A stretch of DNA of 64,000 bases from UBA1562 sp041653955 (GCA_041653955.1 JBAZEH010000003.1:10148-74147), one strand, 5' to 3'. Positions 50,043-59,273 are shown, numbered from the stretch's first letter. Made by a program: numbers and translations. The notes: generated by a model not told the origin, from the sequence alone.

Positions 50043-52778
50043 ATGGCAAAGAAATATGTTTACTTCTTCGGCGGGCAAAAGGCAGACGGTAATGAAAGCA
50101 TGAAAAATCTACTCGGCGGCAAAGGCGCGAACCTCGCCGAGATGGCAGGAAATAAGGAATTACGCCTCCCAGTGCCTCCCGGATTTACCGTTACTACAGA
50201 GGTTTGCACGCACTATTATCAAAATAAAAAGAAATATCCCGCCGGCCTTAAAGAGGAAGTGCTTAAGGCGTTAGGGAAGGTCGAGAAGTTGATGGATAGG
50301 AAGTTCGGAGACGCGGATAATCCTTTATTGGTTTCCGTGCGTTCCGGCGCCAGGAAATCAATGCCCGGGATGATGGAGACGGTATTGAACGTCGGGCTTA
50401 CCGAGAAGACGATACCGGGGCTCATAAAGCAGAGCGGCGGGAACGGACGTTTTGTCTATGATGCCTACCGCAGGCTCATAATGATGTACTCCGACGTGGT
50501 TATGGAGAAAGCCGCGGGCATAGAGCCAAAGGATGAGCAGGGAATACGTAAGCAGTTAGAGAGGGTTATGGCCCAGATCAAGAAGGAGAAAGGGTATAAC
50601 CTTGATACTGACCTTACCGTTGATGACCTCAAAAGGCTATGCGTTTCATTCAAGGCGAAGATAAGGGAAGTATTGGGCAAAGAGTTCCCGGATAACCCCA
50701 TGGAGCAGCTATGGGGAGGCATAGGCGCGGTATTTTCATCATGGAACGGCAAGCGCGCCATAAGTTACCGCCGCATTGAGAATATCCCGGATGAGTGGGG
50801 TACAGCCGTTAATGTCCAGACGATGGTTTTCGGGAATATGGGCGCTGATTCGGCTACGGGAGTCGCCTTTACCCGTAACCCCGGTAACGGCGAAGGGAAA
50901 TTTTACGGAGAGTACCTTATAAACGCGCAAGGGGAAGATGTGGTCGCAGGTATCCGCACGCCCGCGCCCATAAACGGATACTCCAAGTCCGAGCACAACA
51001 AAGAGCTTAAGACGCTGGAAGAGGCTATGCCCAAGATATATAAGGAGCTTTTTGATATACAGAAGCGCCTTGAGAAACATTACCGCGATATGCAGGATAT
51101 AGAGTTTACCATAGAAAAGGGGAGGCTCTTTATGCTGCAATGCCGCGTGGGCAAGCGTAATGGCCCGGCTGCGGTACGCATGGCCATAGATATGTTAAAG
51201 GAGAAATTGATTAAAAAAGAAGATCTGGTGATGCGCGTGACGCCGGCCCAGCTGGATGAGCTGTTGCATCCTATCATTGACCCTAAGGTAGAGCTGCAGA
51301 AGAAACCTATAACTAAAGGTTTGCCGGCGGGCCCGGGCGGCGCTAACGGCCAGATAGTATTTTCGGCCGCCGATGCCGTAGCATGGGCAAAGGAAGGCAA
51401 AAAGGTGATCCTGGTGCGCGAAGAGACTAACCCTGAAGATGTTGAGGGTATGCGCGCGGCGCAGGCTATTCTTACTGCGCGCGGAGGTATGACCTCTCAC
51501 GCGGCGTTAGTAGCGCGGGGGTGGGGTAAATGCTGTATCGTAGGATGCGGCGCTTTGCACGTTGACGCCGCGAAGAAAGAGATGGCGGTTAACGGCAATA
51601 TCCTTAAAGAAGGCGCGTGGATCACGTTAAACGGCACAAAGGGGAATGTTTATGAAGGGCAGCTGCCGATGATGGACGCGACCGAAGAAAATAAGACCCT
51701 GATGGATTTCCTTAAGGTTTGCAACTCCATTAAGAGATTAGGAGTGCGTACCAATGCCGATACCCCGGAAGACGCGAAGAGGGCAAGGCAGTTCGGTGCC
51801 GAAGGTATAGGCCTTTTCAGGACAGAGCATATGTTCTACGGAAAGGGAGCTGACGAGCCATTGTTCCGTCTGCGCAAGATGATCGTATCTAATACCGCAG
51901 AAGAGAGGAAGAAGGCGCTGGAAGAGCTCTTTCCTTACGTAAAGAAAGATATCAAGGGGACATTAGAGGCGATGGATGGGTTTCCTGTGGTTGTGCGTTT
52001 GCTTGATCCGCCCTTGCATGAATTCGTCCCCCGTGAGCAGGCAAAGCTTGAGCAGCTCGCGCGTGACCTTAACATATCCATGGAAGAGCTTACCAAGCGC
52101 GCCGATAACCTGCATGAGTCTAACCCGATGATGGGGCATAGAGGCGTGCGCCTGGGGGTTACTTATCCCGAGGTAAGCGCTATGCAGATAAGGGCAGTCC
52201 TTGAGGCGGCGGCAGAGCTGGTCAAAGAAGGAAAGAAGCCGTATCCCGAAATAATGGTCCCTGTTGTATGCGACGTAAAAGAGCTGGATGACCAGTTGGC
52301 GATAGCCAAACAGGTATACAAGGAGACCCTTGAGAAATACGGGCTCAGGAATATCAAGCATATGTTCGGCACCATGATCGAGATACCCCGCGCCGCATTA
52401 GTCGCGGGTAAGCTTGCGACTGTGGCGCAGTTCTTCTCATACGGGACAAATGATATGACCCAGATGGGATTCGGTTTCTCGCGCGACGATATCGGAGGTT
52501 TCCTGCCGGAGTATATCAATAAAGGCATACTTCCCGAAGACCCCTTCCAGAGCATTGACCAGGAAGGTATAGGGGAATTGATAAAGATAGGAATAGAGCG
52601 CGGCCGCAAGGCCCGCAAGGACCTGGAAGTAGGTATCTGCGGCGAGCATGGCGGAGAGCCCCGCTCTGTTGAGTTCTGCCACCGCGTAGGCATGGATTAT
52701 GTAAGCTGCTCGCCTTTCAGGGTCCCCATTGCAATATTAGCGGCAGCCCAGGCAGTATTGAAAGGGAAGAAAAAATAA
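50043..52778 (+). CDS. ppdK: Pyruvate, phosphate dikinase
   Basis: Interconverts pyruvate, ATP and phosphate with PEP, AMP and pyrophosphate. The 911 residues follow the family order. The nucleotide-binding domain has GGKGANLAEMAG and SVRSGARKSMPGMMETVLN. The swivelling domain has the phosphorylated His in GGMTSHAALVARGWGK (about 480). The PEP/pyruvate barrel has GLFRTEHMFYG, FFSYGTNDMTQMGFGFSRDD and the Cys of GICGEHGGEP. It could serve gluconeogenesis or PPi-linked glycolysis. GGAGGG precedes the ATG. The sigma factor gene begins on the base after its stop. Confidence 0.98.
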   Translation: MAKKYVYFFGGQKADGNESMKNLLGGKGANLAEMAGNKELRLPVPPGFTVTTEVCTHYYQNKKKYPAGLKEEVLKALGKVEKLMDRKFGDADNPLLVSVRSGARKSMPGMMETVLNVGLTEKTIPGLIKQSGGNGRFVYDAYRRLIMMYSDVVMEKAAGIEPKDEQGIRKQLERVMAQIKKEKGYNLDTDLTVDDLKRLCVSFKAKIREVLGKEFPDNPMEQLWGGIGAVFSSWNGKRAISYRRIENIPDEWGTAVNVQTMVFGNMGADSATGVAFTRNPGNGEGKFYGEYLINAQGEDVVAGIRTPAPINGYSKSEHNKELKTLEEAMPKIYKELFDIQKRLEKHYRDMQDIEFTIEKGRLFMLQCRVGKRNGPAAVRMAIDMLKEKLIKKEDLVMRVTPAQLDELLHPIIDPKVELQKKPITKGLPAGPGGANGQIVFSAADAVAWAKEGKKVILVREETNPEDVEGMRAAQAILTARGGMTSHAALVARGWGKCCIVGCGALHVDAAKKEMAVNGNILKEGAWITLNGTKGNVYEGQLPMMDATEENKTLMDFLKVCNSIKRLGVRTNADTPEDAKRARQFGAEGIGLFRTEHMFYGKGADEPLFRLRKMIVSNTAEERKKALEELFPYVKKDIKGTLEAMDGFPVVVRLLDPPLHEFVPREQAKLEQLARDLNISMEELTKRADNLHESNPMMGHRGVRLGVTYPEVSAMQIRAVLEAAAELVKEGKKPYPEIMVPVVCDVKELDDQLAIAKQVYKETLEKYGLRNIKHMFGTMIEIPRAALVAGKLATVAQFFSYGTNDMTQMGFGFSRDDIGGFLPEYINKGILPEDPFQSIDQEGIGELIKIGIERGRKARKDLEVGICGEHGGEPRSVEFCHRVGMDYVSCSPFRVPIAILAAAQAVLKGKKK

Positions 52779-53624
52779 ATGGAGTCTCTCAGGCTTTACC
52801 TCAGAGATATCAGGCATATACCTCTATTGACCCCTGCGGAGGAGATAACTTTAAGCAAGAGGATCAAAAGGGGAGGCAAGACAGGAGAAAAGGCGCGTAA
52901 AGATATGATACGCGCCAACCTCCGCCTGGTTATCAATATTGCCAAAAGGTATATGTATCTTGGCATACCTTTTCTTGACCTGATAGAAGAGGGAAATCTT
53001 GGCCTGATGAAGGCGGTAGACAGGTTTAACCCGAAGAAGGGTTTTCGTTTCTCTACTTACGCTGCCTGGTGGATAAAACAGGCGATCACCCGCTCTATAT
53101 TTGAGCAGGGAAAATTGATCCGTATGCCGGTCTACATGAACGAGATGATCACCAAATGGAAGAAGACAGGCGAGCGCCTTGCCCAGAAACTGAAACGCCA
53201 TCCCACAGATGAAGAGATAGCAAAAAAAATGAGGATAACCAGGGCAAAAGTAAAACAGATCAATTTCTGGCTCTCCGCTAAAACTTCTTCACTGGAAGCT
53301 CCTTTAGGCGATGACGATGAAGGCCAGATATTGGACCTTGTGTATGATGAGAGCGCGGTCGCCCCTAACAGCGAGATAGAGCGCACCTTTGATAAGGAAC
53401 GCCTGAACAGCTTGCTGGAGATAACCAGTGATAAGGAGAGGATGGTCCTGGATATGCGTTTCGGGCTGGATGACGGAAAACCGCATACCCTGGCAGACGT
53501 AGCCGAAAAGCTGGGAGTCTCGCGCGAAAGGGTGCGCCAGATAGAGGAGCAGGCAAAAAAGAAATTAAGAAAGTTCATTCACGGCAGGCCCGGCGGGTTC
53601 CATAGATACGAGACCGAGCCATAA
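52779..53624 (+). CDS. RNA polymerase sigma factor, group 2 sigma-70 type
   Basis: A 281-residue sigma factor. Region 1.2 is LRLYLRDIRHIPLLTPAEE; region 2 is RANLRLVINIAKRY through FSTYAAWWIKQAITR; region 3 has RMPVYMNEMITKW; region 4 ends in a helix-turn-helix (TLADVAEKLGVSRERVRQIE). It lacks region 1.1 and the large non-conserved insert of housekeeping RpoD, so it is an alternative sigma related to RpoS and cyanobacterial group 2 factors. Region 2.4 and 4.2 are close to the RpoD type, so it probably reads TTGACA/TATAAT-like promoters. The ATG directly abuts the ppdK stop. Confidence 0.92.
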   Translation: MESLRLYLRDIRHIPLLTPAEEITLSKRIKRGGKTGEKARKDMIRANLRLVINIAKRYMYLGIPFLDLIEEGNLGLMKAVDRFNPKKGFRFSTYAAWWIKQAITRSIFEQGKLIRMPVYMNEMITKWKKTGERLAQKLKRHPTDEEIAKKMRITRAKVKQINFWLSAKTSSLEAPLGDDDEGQILDLVYDESAVAPNSEIERTFDKERLNSLLEITSDKERMVLDMRFGLDDGKPHTLADVAEKLGVSRERVRQIEEQAKKKLRKFIHGRPGGFHRYETEP

Positions 53625-53639
53625 AGAGGGGCAGGCCCT

Positions 53640-54167
53640 ATGAAAAAAAAGAAAAGCTCATTAAAAGACTCTGTAAGAAGCATACCTGATTTTCCTAAGC
53701 CGGGGATACTGTTCAAGGATATCACTACCTTATTACAAGACAGGAAGGCGTTTAAAGAGGCGCTGGATTCCCTGGTCAGGAAATTCAAAGGCAAGAAGAT
53801 AGATAAGGTAGTCGCGGTTGAGGCAAGGGGCTTTATATTGGGCGGGGCAGTGGCCTATAAGATAGGCGCTGGATTTGTCCCGGTGCGCAAGAAAGGAAAA
53901 CTTCCCTGGAAGACTAACTCCGTGACTTACAACCTGGAGTACGGGACCGATACCCTTGAGATGCACCACGATGCTATCAATCCCGGCGAAAGGGTCTTGA
54001 TAATAGATGACCTTTTGGCTACCGGGGGGACGGTAAAAGCGGTGACTGAATTGGTAAGCCAGTTTAAGGGCAAGGTCGCCGGGATCGTGTTCTTGATAGA
54101 GTTGGCTGAATTAAAAGGCAAGGATAAGATCAAGGGTTATCCGGTCTACTCTTTGATAAGATATTAA
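53640..54167 (+). CDS. apt: Adenine phosphoribosyltransferase
   Basis: Salvages adenine to AMP with PRPP. The 175 residues contain IPDFPKPGILFKDITTLL, VEARGFILGGAVAYKIGAGF, and the PRPP loop VLIIDDLLATGGTVKA (about 121-136). Length and order are normal for Apt. AGAGGGGCAGG lies before the ATG. tRNA-Arg starts two bases after its stop, so both may share a transcript. Confidence 0.96.
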   Translation: MKKKKSSLKDSVRSIPDFPKPGILFKDITTLLQDRKAFKEALDSLVRKFKGKKIDKVVAVEARGFILGGAVAYKIGAGFVPVRKKGKLPWKTNSVTYNLEYGTDTLEMHHDAINPGERVLIIDDLLATGGTVKAVTELVSQFKGKVAGIVFLIELAELKGKDKIKGYPVYSLIRY

Positions 54168-54168
54168 T

Positions 54169-54245
54169 GCCCCTGTAGCTCATAAGGATAGAGCAGCGGT
54201 TTCCTAAACCGCGTGTGGCAGGTTCGATTCCTGCCAGGGGCACCA
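54169..54245 (+). tRNA. tRNA-Arg, anticodon CCT
   Basis: Acceptor GCCCCTG pairs with CAGGGGC, discriminator A, CCA encoded (54243-54245). D arm is GCTC/GAGC; the anticodon stem GCGGT/ACCGC holds TTCCTAA, giving CCT; the T arm is GGCAGG-TTCGATT-CCTGCC-like. It reads AGG codons. Confidence 0.95.
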
Positions 54246-54250
54246 GAAAA

Positions 54251-54304
54251 AGGGACTGTCCCCTGGGCGTTCTTTGGATTAGCTCTCTACGGGGACTGTC
54301 CCTT
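54251..54304 (+). repeat. Pair of 'gggactgtccc' palindromes after tRNA-Arg
   Basis: Two copies of GGGAC-T-GTCCC (54252-54262 and 54292-54302), each a near-perfect palindrome, separated by about 30 bases. This core differs from the 'gggacaccc' family but has the same GGGAC/GTCCC ends. Repeats of this wording flank REP-associated transposases in other bacteria; no transposase is in this window. Confidence 0.75.
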
Positions 54305-54315
54305 AATGATAACGT

Positions 54316-54969
54316 ATGTATAATCTGCATTGCCACTCTTTATTAAGCGACGGCGTACTGCTTCCTTCCGAAATAGCAGTGCGCTACCTCTCCATAGGAT
54401 ATAAAGCTATCGCTATCACTGATCACGCCGATTACAGCAATATAGATACGGTTGCTGAAGCAATACTTTGCTTTACCGGCCATTGGCCGAAAGATTCAAA
54501 TATCAGGATATTTCCCGGGGTTGAACTTACCCATATCCCCCCTGAGCAATTTAAGCCATTAGTAAAACGCGCGCGCGCGAAAGGCTTAAAGGTGATCATA
54601 GGACATGGAGAGACTTTGACTGAACCTGTTATAAAAGGGACCAACCGCGCGGCGCTTGAGGCAGGCGTAGATATCCTGGCGCATCCCGGGTTGATAACGC
54701 AAGAAGATGCCGCGTTAGCCGCGAAAAAAGGTATATTCTTGGAGATAACCTGCCGTAAGGGCCACCGCGACACAAACGCGCATGTCGTAGATATGGGTAT
54801 AAGATCCAGCGCGAAATTGATCATAAACGCGGACAGCCATTCCCCGGAAGATATTATTAATCCGCAAGAGGCCGAGAAATTCGCGCTTGCCGCGGGGCTA
54901 AGCGAGACAGATATTAAAAAAATATATAAGGATGTTACGCTCTTTTTAAGCGGAAAGGGGGCAAGATGA
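54316..54969 (+). CDS. PHP domain phosphoesterase (histidinol-phosphatase-like)
   Basis: 217 residues forming a single PHP metal-dependent phosphoesterase domain. Ligand motifs: NLHCHSLLSDG, AITDHADYSNI, PGVELTHI, ILAHPGLI and INADSHSPED. This small form occurs without a polymerase domain and is often annotated as histidinol phosphatase or nucleoside phosphatase; the substrate is unknown. It follows the palindromic repeat after tRNA-Arg. It overlaps the lipoprotein gene by four bases. Confidence 0.85.
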   Translation: MYNLHCHSLLSDGVLLPSEIAVRYLSIGYKAIAITDHADYSNIDTVAEAILCFTGHWPKDSNIRIFPGVELTHIPPEQFKPLVKRARAKGLKVIIGHGETLTEPVIKGTNRAALEAGVDILAHPGLITQEDAALAAKKGIFLEITCRKGHRDTNAHVVDMGIRSSAKLIINADSHSPEDIINPQEAEKFALAAGLSETDIKKIYKDVTLFLSGKGAR

Positions 54970-55427
54970 AAAGGTGTCTTTCTGTAATTGTTATATTTGT
55001 TTTTGGTATTATAATGCTTTCCGGATGCGCTGGCGCTTCAAGGAAAAACGATATATCTAAAAGCGAAAGCTTTTTAGAGCCGCAGGCTATGGGTAAATTT
55101 AATGATATCCCCGCACCGGCAGGCTTTAAATCTATTCCTGCCGAATCTTACGCCTTTGAAAGCTCCGGCGTAAGGGTCGGGCTATTGAGGTATAGGGGAA
55201 AAGCCGATATTGAGAAGGTGGTAAATTTTTACAAGGACCAGATGCCCCTGTATAATTGGAACCTGTTGAACGTAGTAGAATATGGAGAGCGCATGCTTAA
55301 TTTTGAGCGCGAACAGGAGACCTGTATTATAAACCTTTCTTCCAAGGGCAGGAGCATCACGATTACTGTCTCTTTGGGCCCAAAATCGGTAACAAGGGCG
55401 AAAAGGTCCACTACGCCCGTCAAATAA
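54966..55427 (+). CDS. Hypothetical lipoprotein
   Basis: A 153-residue protein with a signal peptide and lipobox IMLSGC (Cys about 21). The mature part contains ADIEKVVNFYKDQMPLYNW followed by strands MLNFEREQETCIINL and SITITVSLG, a small alpha/beta domain seen in envelope lipoproteins of related bacteria but without a function I can name. It is coupled (ATGA) to the PHP phosphoesterase. Confidence 0.7.
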   Translation: MKRCLSVIVIFVFGIIMLSGCAGASRKNDISKSESFLEPQAMGKFNDIPAPAGFKSIPAESYAFESSGVRVGLLRYRGKADIEKVVNFYKDQMPLYNWNLLNVVEYGERMLNFEREQETCIINLSSKGRSITITVSLGPKSVTRAKRSTTPVK

Positions 55428-55445
55428 GCATTCGTAAGAAACTAC

Positions 55446-55474
55446 TTGACAAATAAGGGGTTATGTGGTAAAAA
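55446..55474 (+). promoter_or_regulatory. Putative promoter of the porin gene, with a long 5' leader
   Basis: TTGACA (55446-55451), 17-base spacer, TAAAAA (55469-55474; weak -10). The leader of about 180 bases before the porin ATG contains an internal AAAAGGAGGTGATACC (55521-55536), almost the complement of the 16S rRNA 3' end, followed by no substantial frame, and then a second AAAGGAGG directly before the gene. I see no known riboswitch in it. Confidence 0.5.
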
Positions 55475-55660
55475 AGGTGAAAGCTAGGTTATACCACTGG
55501 AGATGGTTTTAATCTTAGGTGAAAAGGAGGTGATACCCTACAAATAAGCCTGAAACCAGCGAAGATCCAGTGATATACATATATAGAAATTCTCTAGGAA
55601 ACAAAATTTAAACCCTAGTTCAATATATTTAGGTTTGAATCCTTAAAGGAGGAAACACAA

Positions 55661-56989
55661 ATGAGTAAACGCTTGATATTAATGCTGGTTCTCGCGTTTG
55701 TAGTCGCCATCACGGGCGCTGCGTACGCAGAGGTCCAGAATGTAAAAGTAAGCGGAGATATCACCGTTAGCGGATTATCCAGGGAGAACTTCAATCTCTC
55801 TCAGGGTGTTGACGGCGACAAGAAAGAGGACCATGAAGATATTTTCATGTCCCAGATCCGCTTGAGAGTTGACGCAGACCTTACGGACAATGTAGCAGCT
55901 ACCTTAAGGTTGATCAATGAAAGAGCATGGGCACAGGAAAGCAACACAAACACCGATATTGACCTTGACCTCGCTTATGTTACATTAAAGGAGTTCCTTT
56001 ATTCTCCTTTAACCCTGACCGTAGGCCGTCAGGAGATGAGGTTTGGTAACGGGTTGATCATCGGTAATGGCAGGAACACCGGAACCACCGCTCTCAATGT
56101 CCCTCAGGACTTGAGCTTGAGAAAGGCGTTTGATGCCATACGTGCAACATTGGATTATGATCCTTTGGTGCTTGATGTTTTCTATGCCAAGCTTGAAGAG
56201 AATACAGGTACGCAGAATGACGATGTGGACCTCGCAGGTGTTAACGCCCGCTATGATGTAAATGCCAACAACTCCGCGGAAGCGTATCTTTTCTTCAGAA
56301 AAGACAGCAATGATGCCGACGTGGCAGCAACAGATAAATCCGACAGGGTTTATACGTTAGGCGCATTGTTGACCAACACCGCTATAGAGAACCTCAAGGC
56401 GTCCATCGAAGGCGCTTATCAGTTCGGTCATCGCAGGGCTGCAGGCGGCGAGACTGATTACAAGGCATGGGCATTACAACCTATGTTGACCTATGATATC
56501 AGAGGGACCAAGCTTGATAAGTATCTTCCGCAGGTAGGTTTATGCTATACCTATCTATCAGGCAATAAGGTTTCCGATGATAGCAGCCGTCAGCTGTGGA
56601 ACCCGATGTATTATGACCAGGCATTGAACAATATCACCTACGCGATCTTACCTTTCAGCAACCTGCAGGTCATAAACCTCAAAGGTAAAATGAAACCAGC
56701 AGACGATGTGACCTTAATGGCAAATTATGGTTACTATCGCCTCGCCAAAAAGGTAACCAGCTTAAAAGCTCCTTTTGCTAATTCTGATAACACCAACTAT
56801 GGCTCCTACACCATGAAGGGCGATAAGGATCTCGGAAGCGCCTTAGATCTTACAGCCATATATGATTATACGGAAGATGTCCAGTTAGGTTTAACAGCTG
56901 GTATGTTCTTCCCCGGGAAGGCGTTTGACAGCCCGTCCGGTGATGGCAAAGCTGTACAGGTCATAGGTTCAATGAAGGTTACTTTCTAA
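55661..56989 (+). CDS. Outer-membrane beta-barrel protein, alginate-export/porin-like
   Basis: 442 residues with a cleavable signal peptide (cut near GAAYA-EVQ, about residue 23). The mature part alternates short amphipathic strands. It includes LTVGRQEMRFGNGLIIGNGRN, a wording typical of alginate-export-type barrels, and ends in aromatic Phe (IGSMKVTF), the outer-membrane sorting signal. It is probably a passive channel for sugars or other anions in the outer membrane. A strong AAAGGAGG ribosome-binding site and its own terminator suggest high, single-gene expression. Confidence 0.85.
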   Translation: MSKRLILMLVLAFVVAITGAAYAEVQNVKVSGDITVSGLSRENFNLSQGVDGDKKEDHEDIFMSQIRLRVDADLTDNVAATLRLINERAWAQESNTNTDIDLDLAYVTLKEFLYSPLTLTVGRQEMRFGNGLIIGNGRNTGTTALNVPQDLSLRKAFDAIRATLDYDPLVLDVFYAKLEENTGTQNDDVDLAGVNARYDVNANNSAEAYLFFRKDSNDADVAATDKSDRVYTLGALLTNTAIENLKASIEGAYQFGHRRAAGGETDYKAWALQPMLTYDIRGTKLDKYLPQVGLCYTYLSGNKVSDDSSRQLWNPMYYDQALNNITYAILPFSNLQVINLKGKMKPADDVTLMANYGYYRLAKKVTSLKAPFANSDNTNYGSYTMKGDKDLGSALDLTAIYDYTEDVQLGLTAGMFFPGKAFDSPSGDGKAVQVIGSMKVTF

Positions 56990-57008
56990 GTAATTCATGC
57001 ACAGTTAC

Positions 57009-57047
57009 AAAACCCTCGGGGGAGTGATCCCCCGAGGGTTTTGTTTT
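57009..57047 (+). terminator. Intrinsic terminator after the porin gene
   Basis: A 15-base-pair perfect stem AAAACCCTCGGGGGA / TCCCCCGAGGGTTTT with loop GTGA, followed by GTTTT. It ends the porin transcript cleanly and separates it from the GH57 gene. Confidence 0.95.
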
Positions 57048-57109
57048 AGGAGTAAAATACACCGGATGATCCGATACATTCGGGCGAATCGAATTCTTAA
57101 TAATTAATT

Positions 57110-58660
57110 ATGCTCTACCTTTCTTTTATCTTCCATATGCACCAACCGTACTACCAGAATCTCCTCACGCGCGAGATGCCGATGCCCTGGGTGCGTTTGC
57201 ACGGCACCAAGGATTACCTGGATATGGTCAAGATACTTGAAGGTTACCCGAAGATACATCAGACCTTTAACCTTGTCCCTTCCCTGGTAGAACAAATAGA
57301 GGATTATGTTAACGGCAGCGTGCATGATAAATTCTTGGAGTTATCTTATAAAAACGCGGATGACCTGGACCTGCAGGAGAAACATTTTATAAGAGAAAAC
57401 TTTTTTATGATAAATAAGGAGCGGGTTATCTGCGTGCACCCGCGATACTTTGAGCTTTATAAGAAGAGGGAATCAGGAGCGGAATATAATACAAAGGATT
57501 ACCGTGACCTTCAGGTTTGGTTTAACTTAAGCTGGATAGACCCTTATTTCAGGGAGAGGATACCGGAATTAAAGAGCGCGGTTATGAAGGCCAGGTTCTT
57601 TAGCGAAGAGGATAAGCGCGTTATCCTGGATAAACAGACGCAGATATTAAAAGAGGTCATACCCGGATATGCGAAAGCGGCTGGTGCCGGGCAGATAGAA
57701 GTAACCATAAGCCCGTATTATCACCCTATATTACCTCTGCTTTGCGATAATTCCGTCGCCCGCGAAGCTAACCATAAAGCCGCCTTACCCAGGACTAATT
57801 TTAAATATCCCGGAGACTGTAAGGCGCAGATAGATGAGGCGGTAGAATTTTACCGCCAAAGGTTCGGCGGGGCTGCCCCCGAAGGTATGTGGCCCTCGGA
57901 AGAGGGTGTAAGCGAACATATATTGCCGTATATAATCCAATCCGGCATAAAATGGATAGTTACCGACGAGGCCATATTATTCCGTTCCTTAAAAAAGAAA
58001 AAGAGGGACACAGGCCTTTTATATCAGCACCACCTTTTGCGCAGGAAGGACGGCGACCTCAATATATTATTCCGCGACAGGGCGCTTTCCGATCTGATAG
58101 GTTTTGTTTATAACAGCTGGAAAGCCGAAGACGCGGCTAATGATATGATGAAACACCTGCAGAATATTGCGGATGTCCATAAGGAGAAAGATATATTAGT
58201 GGTTATTGCTATGGATGGAGAGAACGCCTGGGAGTATTTCCCGGGGGACGGGCATCCTTTTCTGAACGCCTTATACAGCCGCCTATCCGATTCAAGTAAT
58301 ATAAAAACAGTTACCGTAAGTGAATACTTAAAAGAACACCCCGCGAAAAGCCGGATAAAACATTTAGCGGCAGGCTCCTGGATATACGGTGAGTTTGGCA
58401 AGTGGATAGGGAGCCATTACAAGAACAAGGCGTGGGAGTGCCTGGCGAAAGCGAGGAAAGAGCTGGATAATATTTCAGGATTAAGCGAAGAGGAGGCGCG
58501 AAAGGCCCTGAAGCAGATACATATCGCTGAAGGCAGTGACTGGTTCTGGTGGTATGGGGATAACCACGGATATTTTGACGGCCTCTTTAGAATGCACCTC
58601 TCAAATTTTTATAAAATAATAGGTAAAGACACCCCCGAATATCTGAAAACTCCGCTATAA
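57110..58660 (+). CDS. Glycoside hydrolase family 57 alpha-glucan enzyme
   Basis: A 516-residue cytoplasmic GH57 enzyme; no signal peptide. Conserved regions: FIFHMHQPYYQN (region 1), FNLVPSLVEQI, then GMWPSEEGVSE with the catalytic nucleophile Glu264, and WIVTDEAIL with the acid/base Asp286, and AMDGENAWEYFP. GH57 enzymes act on alpha-glucans (amylase, 4-alpha-glucanotransferase, branching or amylopullulanase activity); the exact activity is not readable. It is followed by a putative carbohydrate-binding protein and a ParA fused to CBM48, which together point to glycogen. No Shine-Dalgarno sequence is visible before the ATG. Confidence 0.92.
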   Translation: MLYLSFIFHMHQPYYQNLLTREMPMPWVRLHGTKDYLDMVKILEGYPKIHQTFNLVPSLVEQIEDYVNGSVHDKFLELSYKNADDLDLQEKHFIRENFFMINKERVICVHPRYFELYKKRESGAEYNTKDYRDLQVWFNLSWIDPYFRERIPELKSAVMKARFFSEEDKRVILDKQTQILKEVIPGYAKAAGAGQIEVTISPYYHPILPLLCDNSVAREANHKAALPRTNFKYPGDCKAQIDEAVEFYRQRFGGAAPEGMWPSEEGVSEHILPYIIQSGIKWIVTDEAILFRSLKKKKRDTGLLYQHHLLRRKDGDLNILFRDRALSDLIGFVYNSWKAEDAANDMMKHLQNIADVHKEKDILVVIAMDGENAWEYFPGDGHPFLNALYSRLSDSSNIKTVTVSEYLKEHPAKSRIKHLAAGSWIYGEFGKWIGSHYKNKAWECLAKARKELDNISGLSEEEARKALKQIHIAEGSDWFWWYGDNHGYFDGLFRMHLSNFYKIIGKDTPEYLKTPL

Positions 58661-58669
58661 TCTTACCTA

Positions 58670-58698
58670 TTGACACGCAAGGGGTTTTGTGTTATAAA
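58670..58698 (+). promoter_or_regulatory. Sigma-70 promoter for the carbohydrate-binding membrane protein and ParA-CBM48 operon
   Basis: TTGACA (58670-58675), 17-base spacer, TATAAA (58693-58698). The ATG at 58707 lies eight bases after the -10 box, so the transcript would start at or within two bases of the start codon. This predicts a leaderless mRNA. Confidence 0.8.
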
Positions 58699-58706
58699 AA
58701 TTCCAA

Positions 58707-59273
58707 ATGGTAAAGAAAGATATTTACGAACACCTTGCCGATATTTATCTGAACGCTTCTTCAAAAAAGAAAAAGAAGTCTAAGAAATATCCGAAGGAAA
58801 CCAGGACATTATTTCTTGTAAGCGCCGGTATAATATTCATTTTATCCGTATTTTTATTGGCCAGCTTCAAGAGGGGAGGGGGAGCACTGGATTCCGAGCT
58901 CGCCCTTATCGTGTCTCCGGAAGCCGTCAAGATAAATTTCCACTTTGACCCCGCCCGCAAGGAAAGATACTCCCTTGACCTTAATAAGCTTGACCTGAAA
59001 AGATATTCGGCCCTGGCGTTTTCCGCAAGAAGGGCCAACTTCAAGGACAATGTGGCCCTTAGGATAGAATTCATCAATTCCTTTAAAGAAAAGTCGGAAA
59101 TATACATAAAGAATATCCCGCACAAATGGAAAACCTATAATATAAATTTCTCTGAATTTAAGCGTATTAATGACTGGTCCAGCATGTCATCCCTGGATTT
59201 TATCATGGAGGAGTGGAACGTGATAGAGAAGAACGGGGTGATCTACCTGGATGACGTAAGGTTTGTGAAATAA
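58707..59273 (+). CDS. Membrane-anchored protein with a putative carbohydrate-binding jelly-roll domain
   Basis: 188 residues: a basic cytoplasmic tail (KKKKKSKKYPK, about 20-30), one membrane helix (about 33-52), and an extracytoplasmic beta-sandwich. That domain ends SSLDFIMEEWNVIEKNGVIYLDDVRF, a closing pattern seen in CBM11/CIA30-like galactose-binding folds, preceded by LKRYSALAFSARRANF. Ligand unknown. It stands between the GH57 and ParA-CBM48 genes with its own strong promoter and no Shine-Dalgarno sequence, so it likely starts the ParA operon. The binding-domain call is from pattern, not from a database search. Confidence 0.65.
   Translation: MVKKDIYEHLADIYLNASSKKKKKSKKYPKETRTLFLVSAGIIFILSVFLLASFKRGGGALDSELALIVSPEAVKINFHFDPARKERYSLDLNKLDLKRYSALAFSARRANFKDNVALRIEFINSFKEKSEIYIKNIPHKWKTYNINFSEFKRINDWSSMSSLDFIMEEWNVIEKNGVIYLDDVRFVK

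Noticed and set aside
55503..55547. 14-codon leader peptide (MVLILGEKEVIPYK) in the porin 5' leader
   Set aside because: The only purine-rich stretch touches its ATG directly, and no attenuator-like hairpin follows; chance is the simpler reading.
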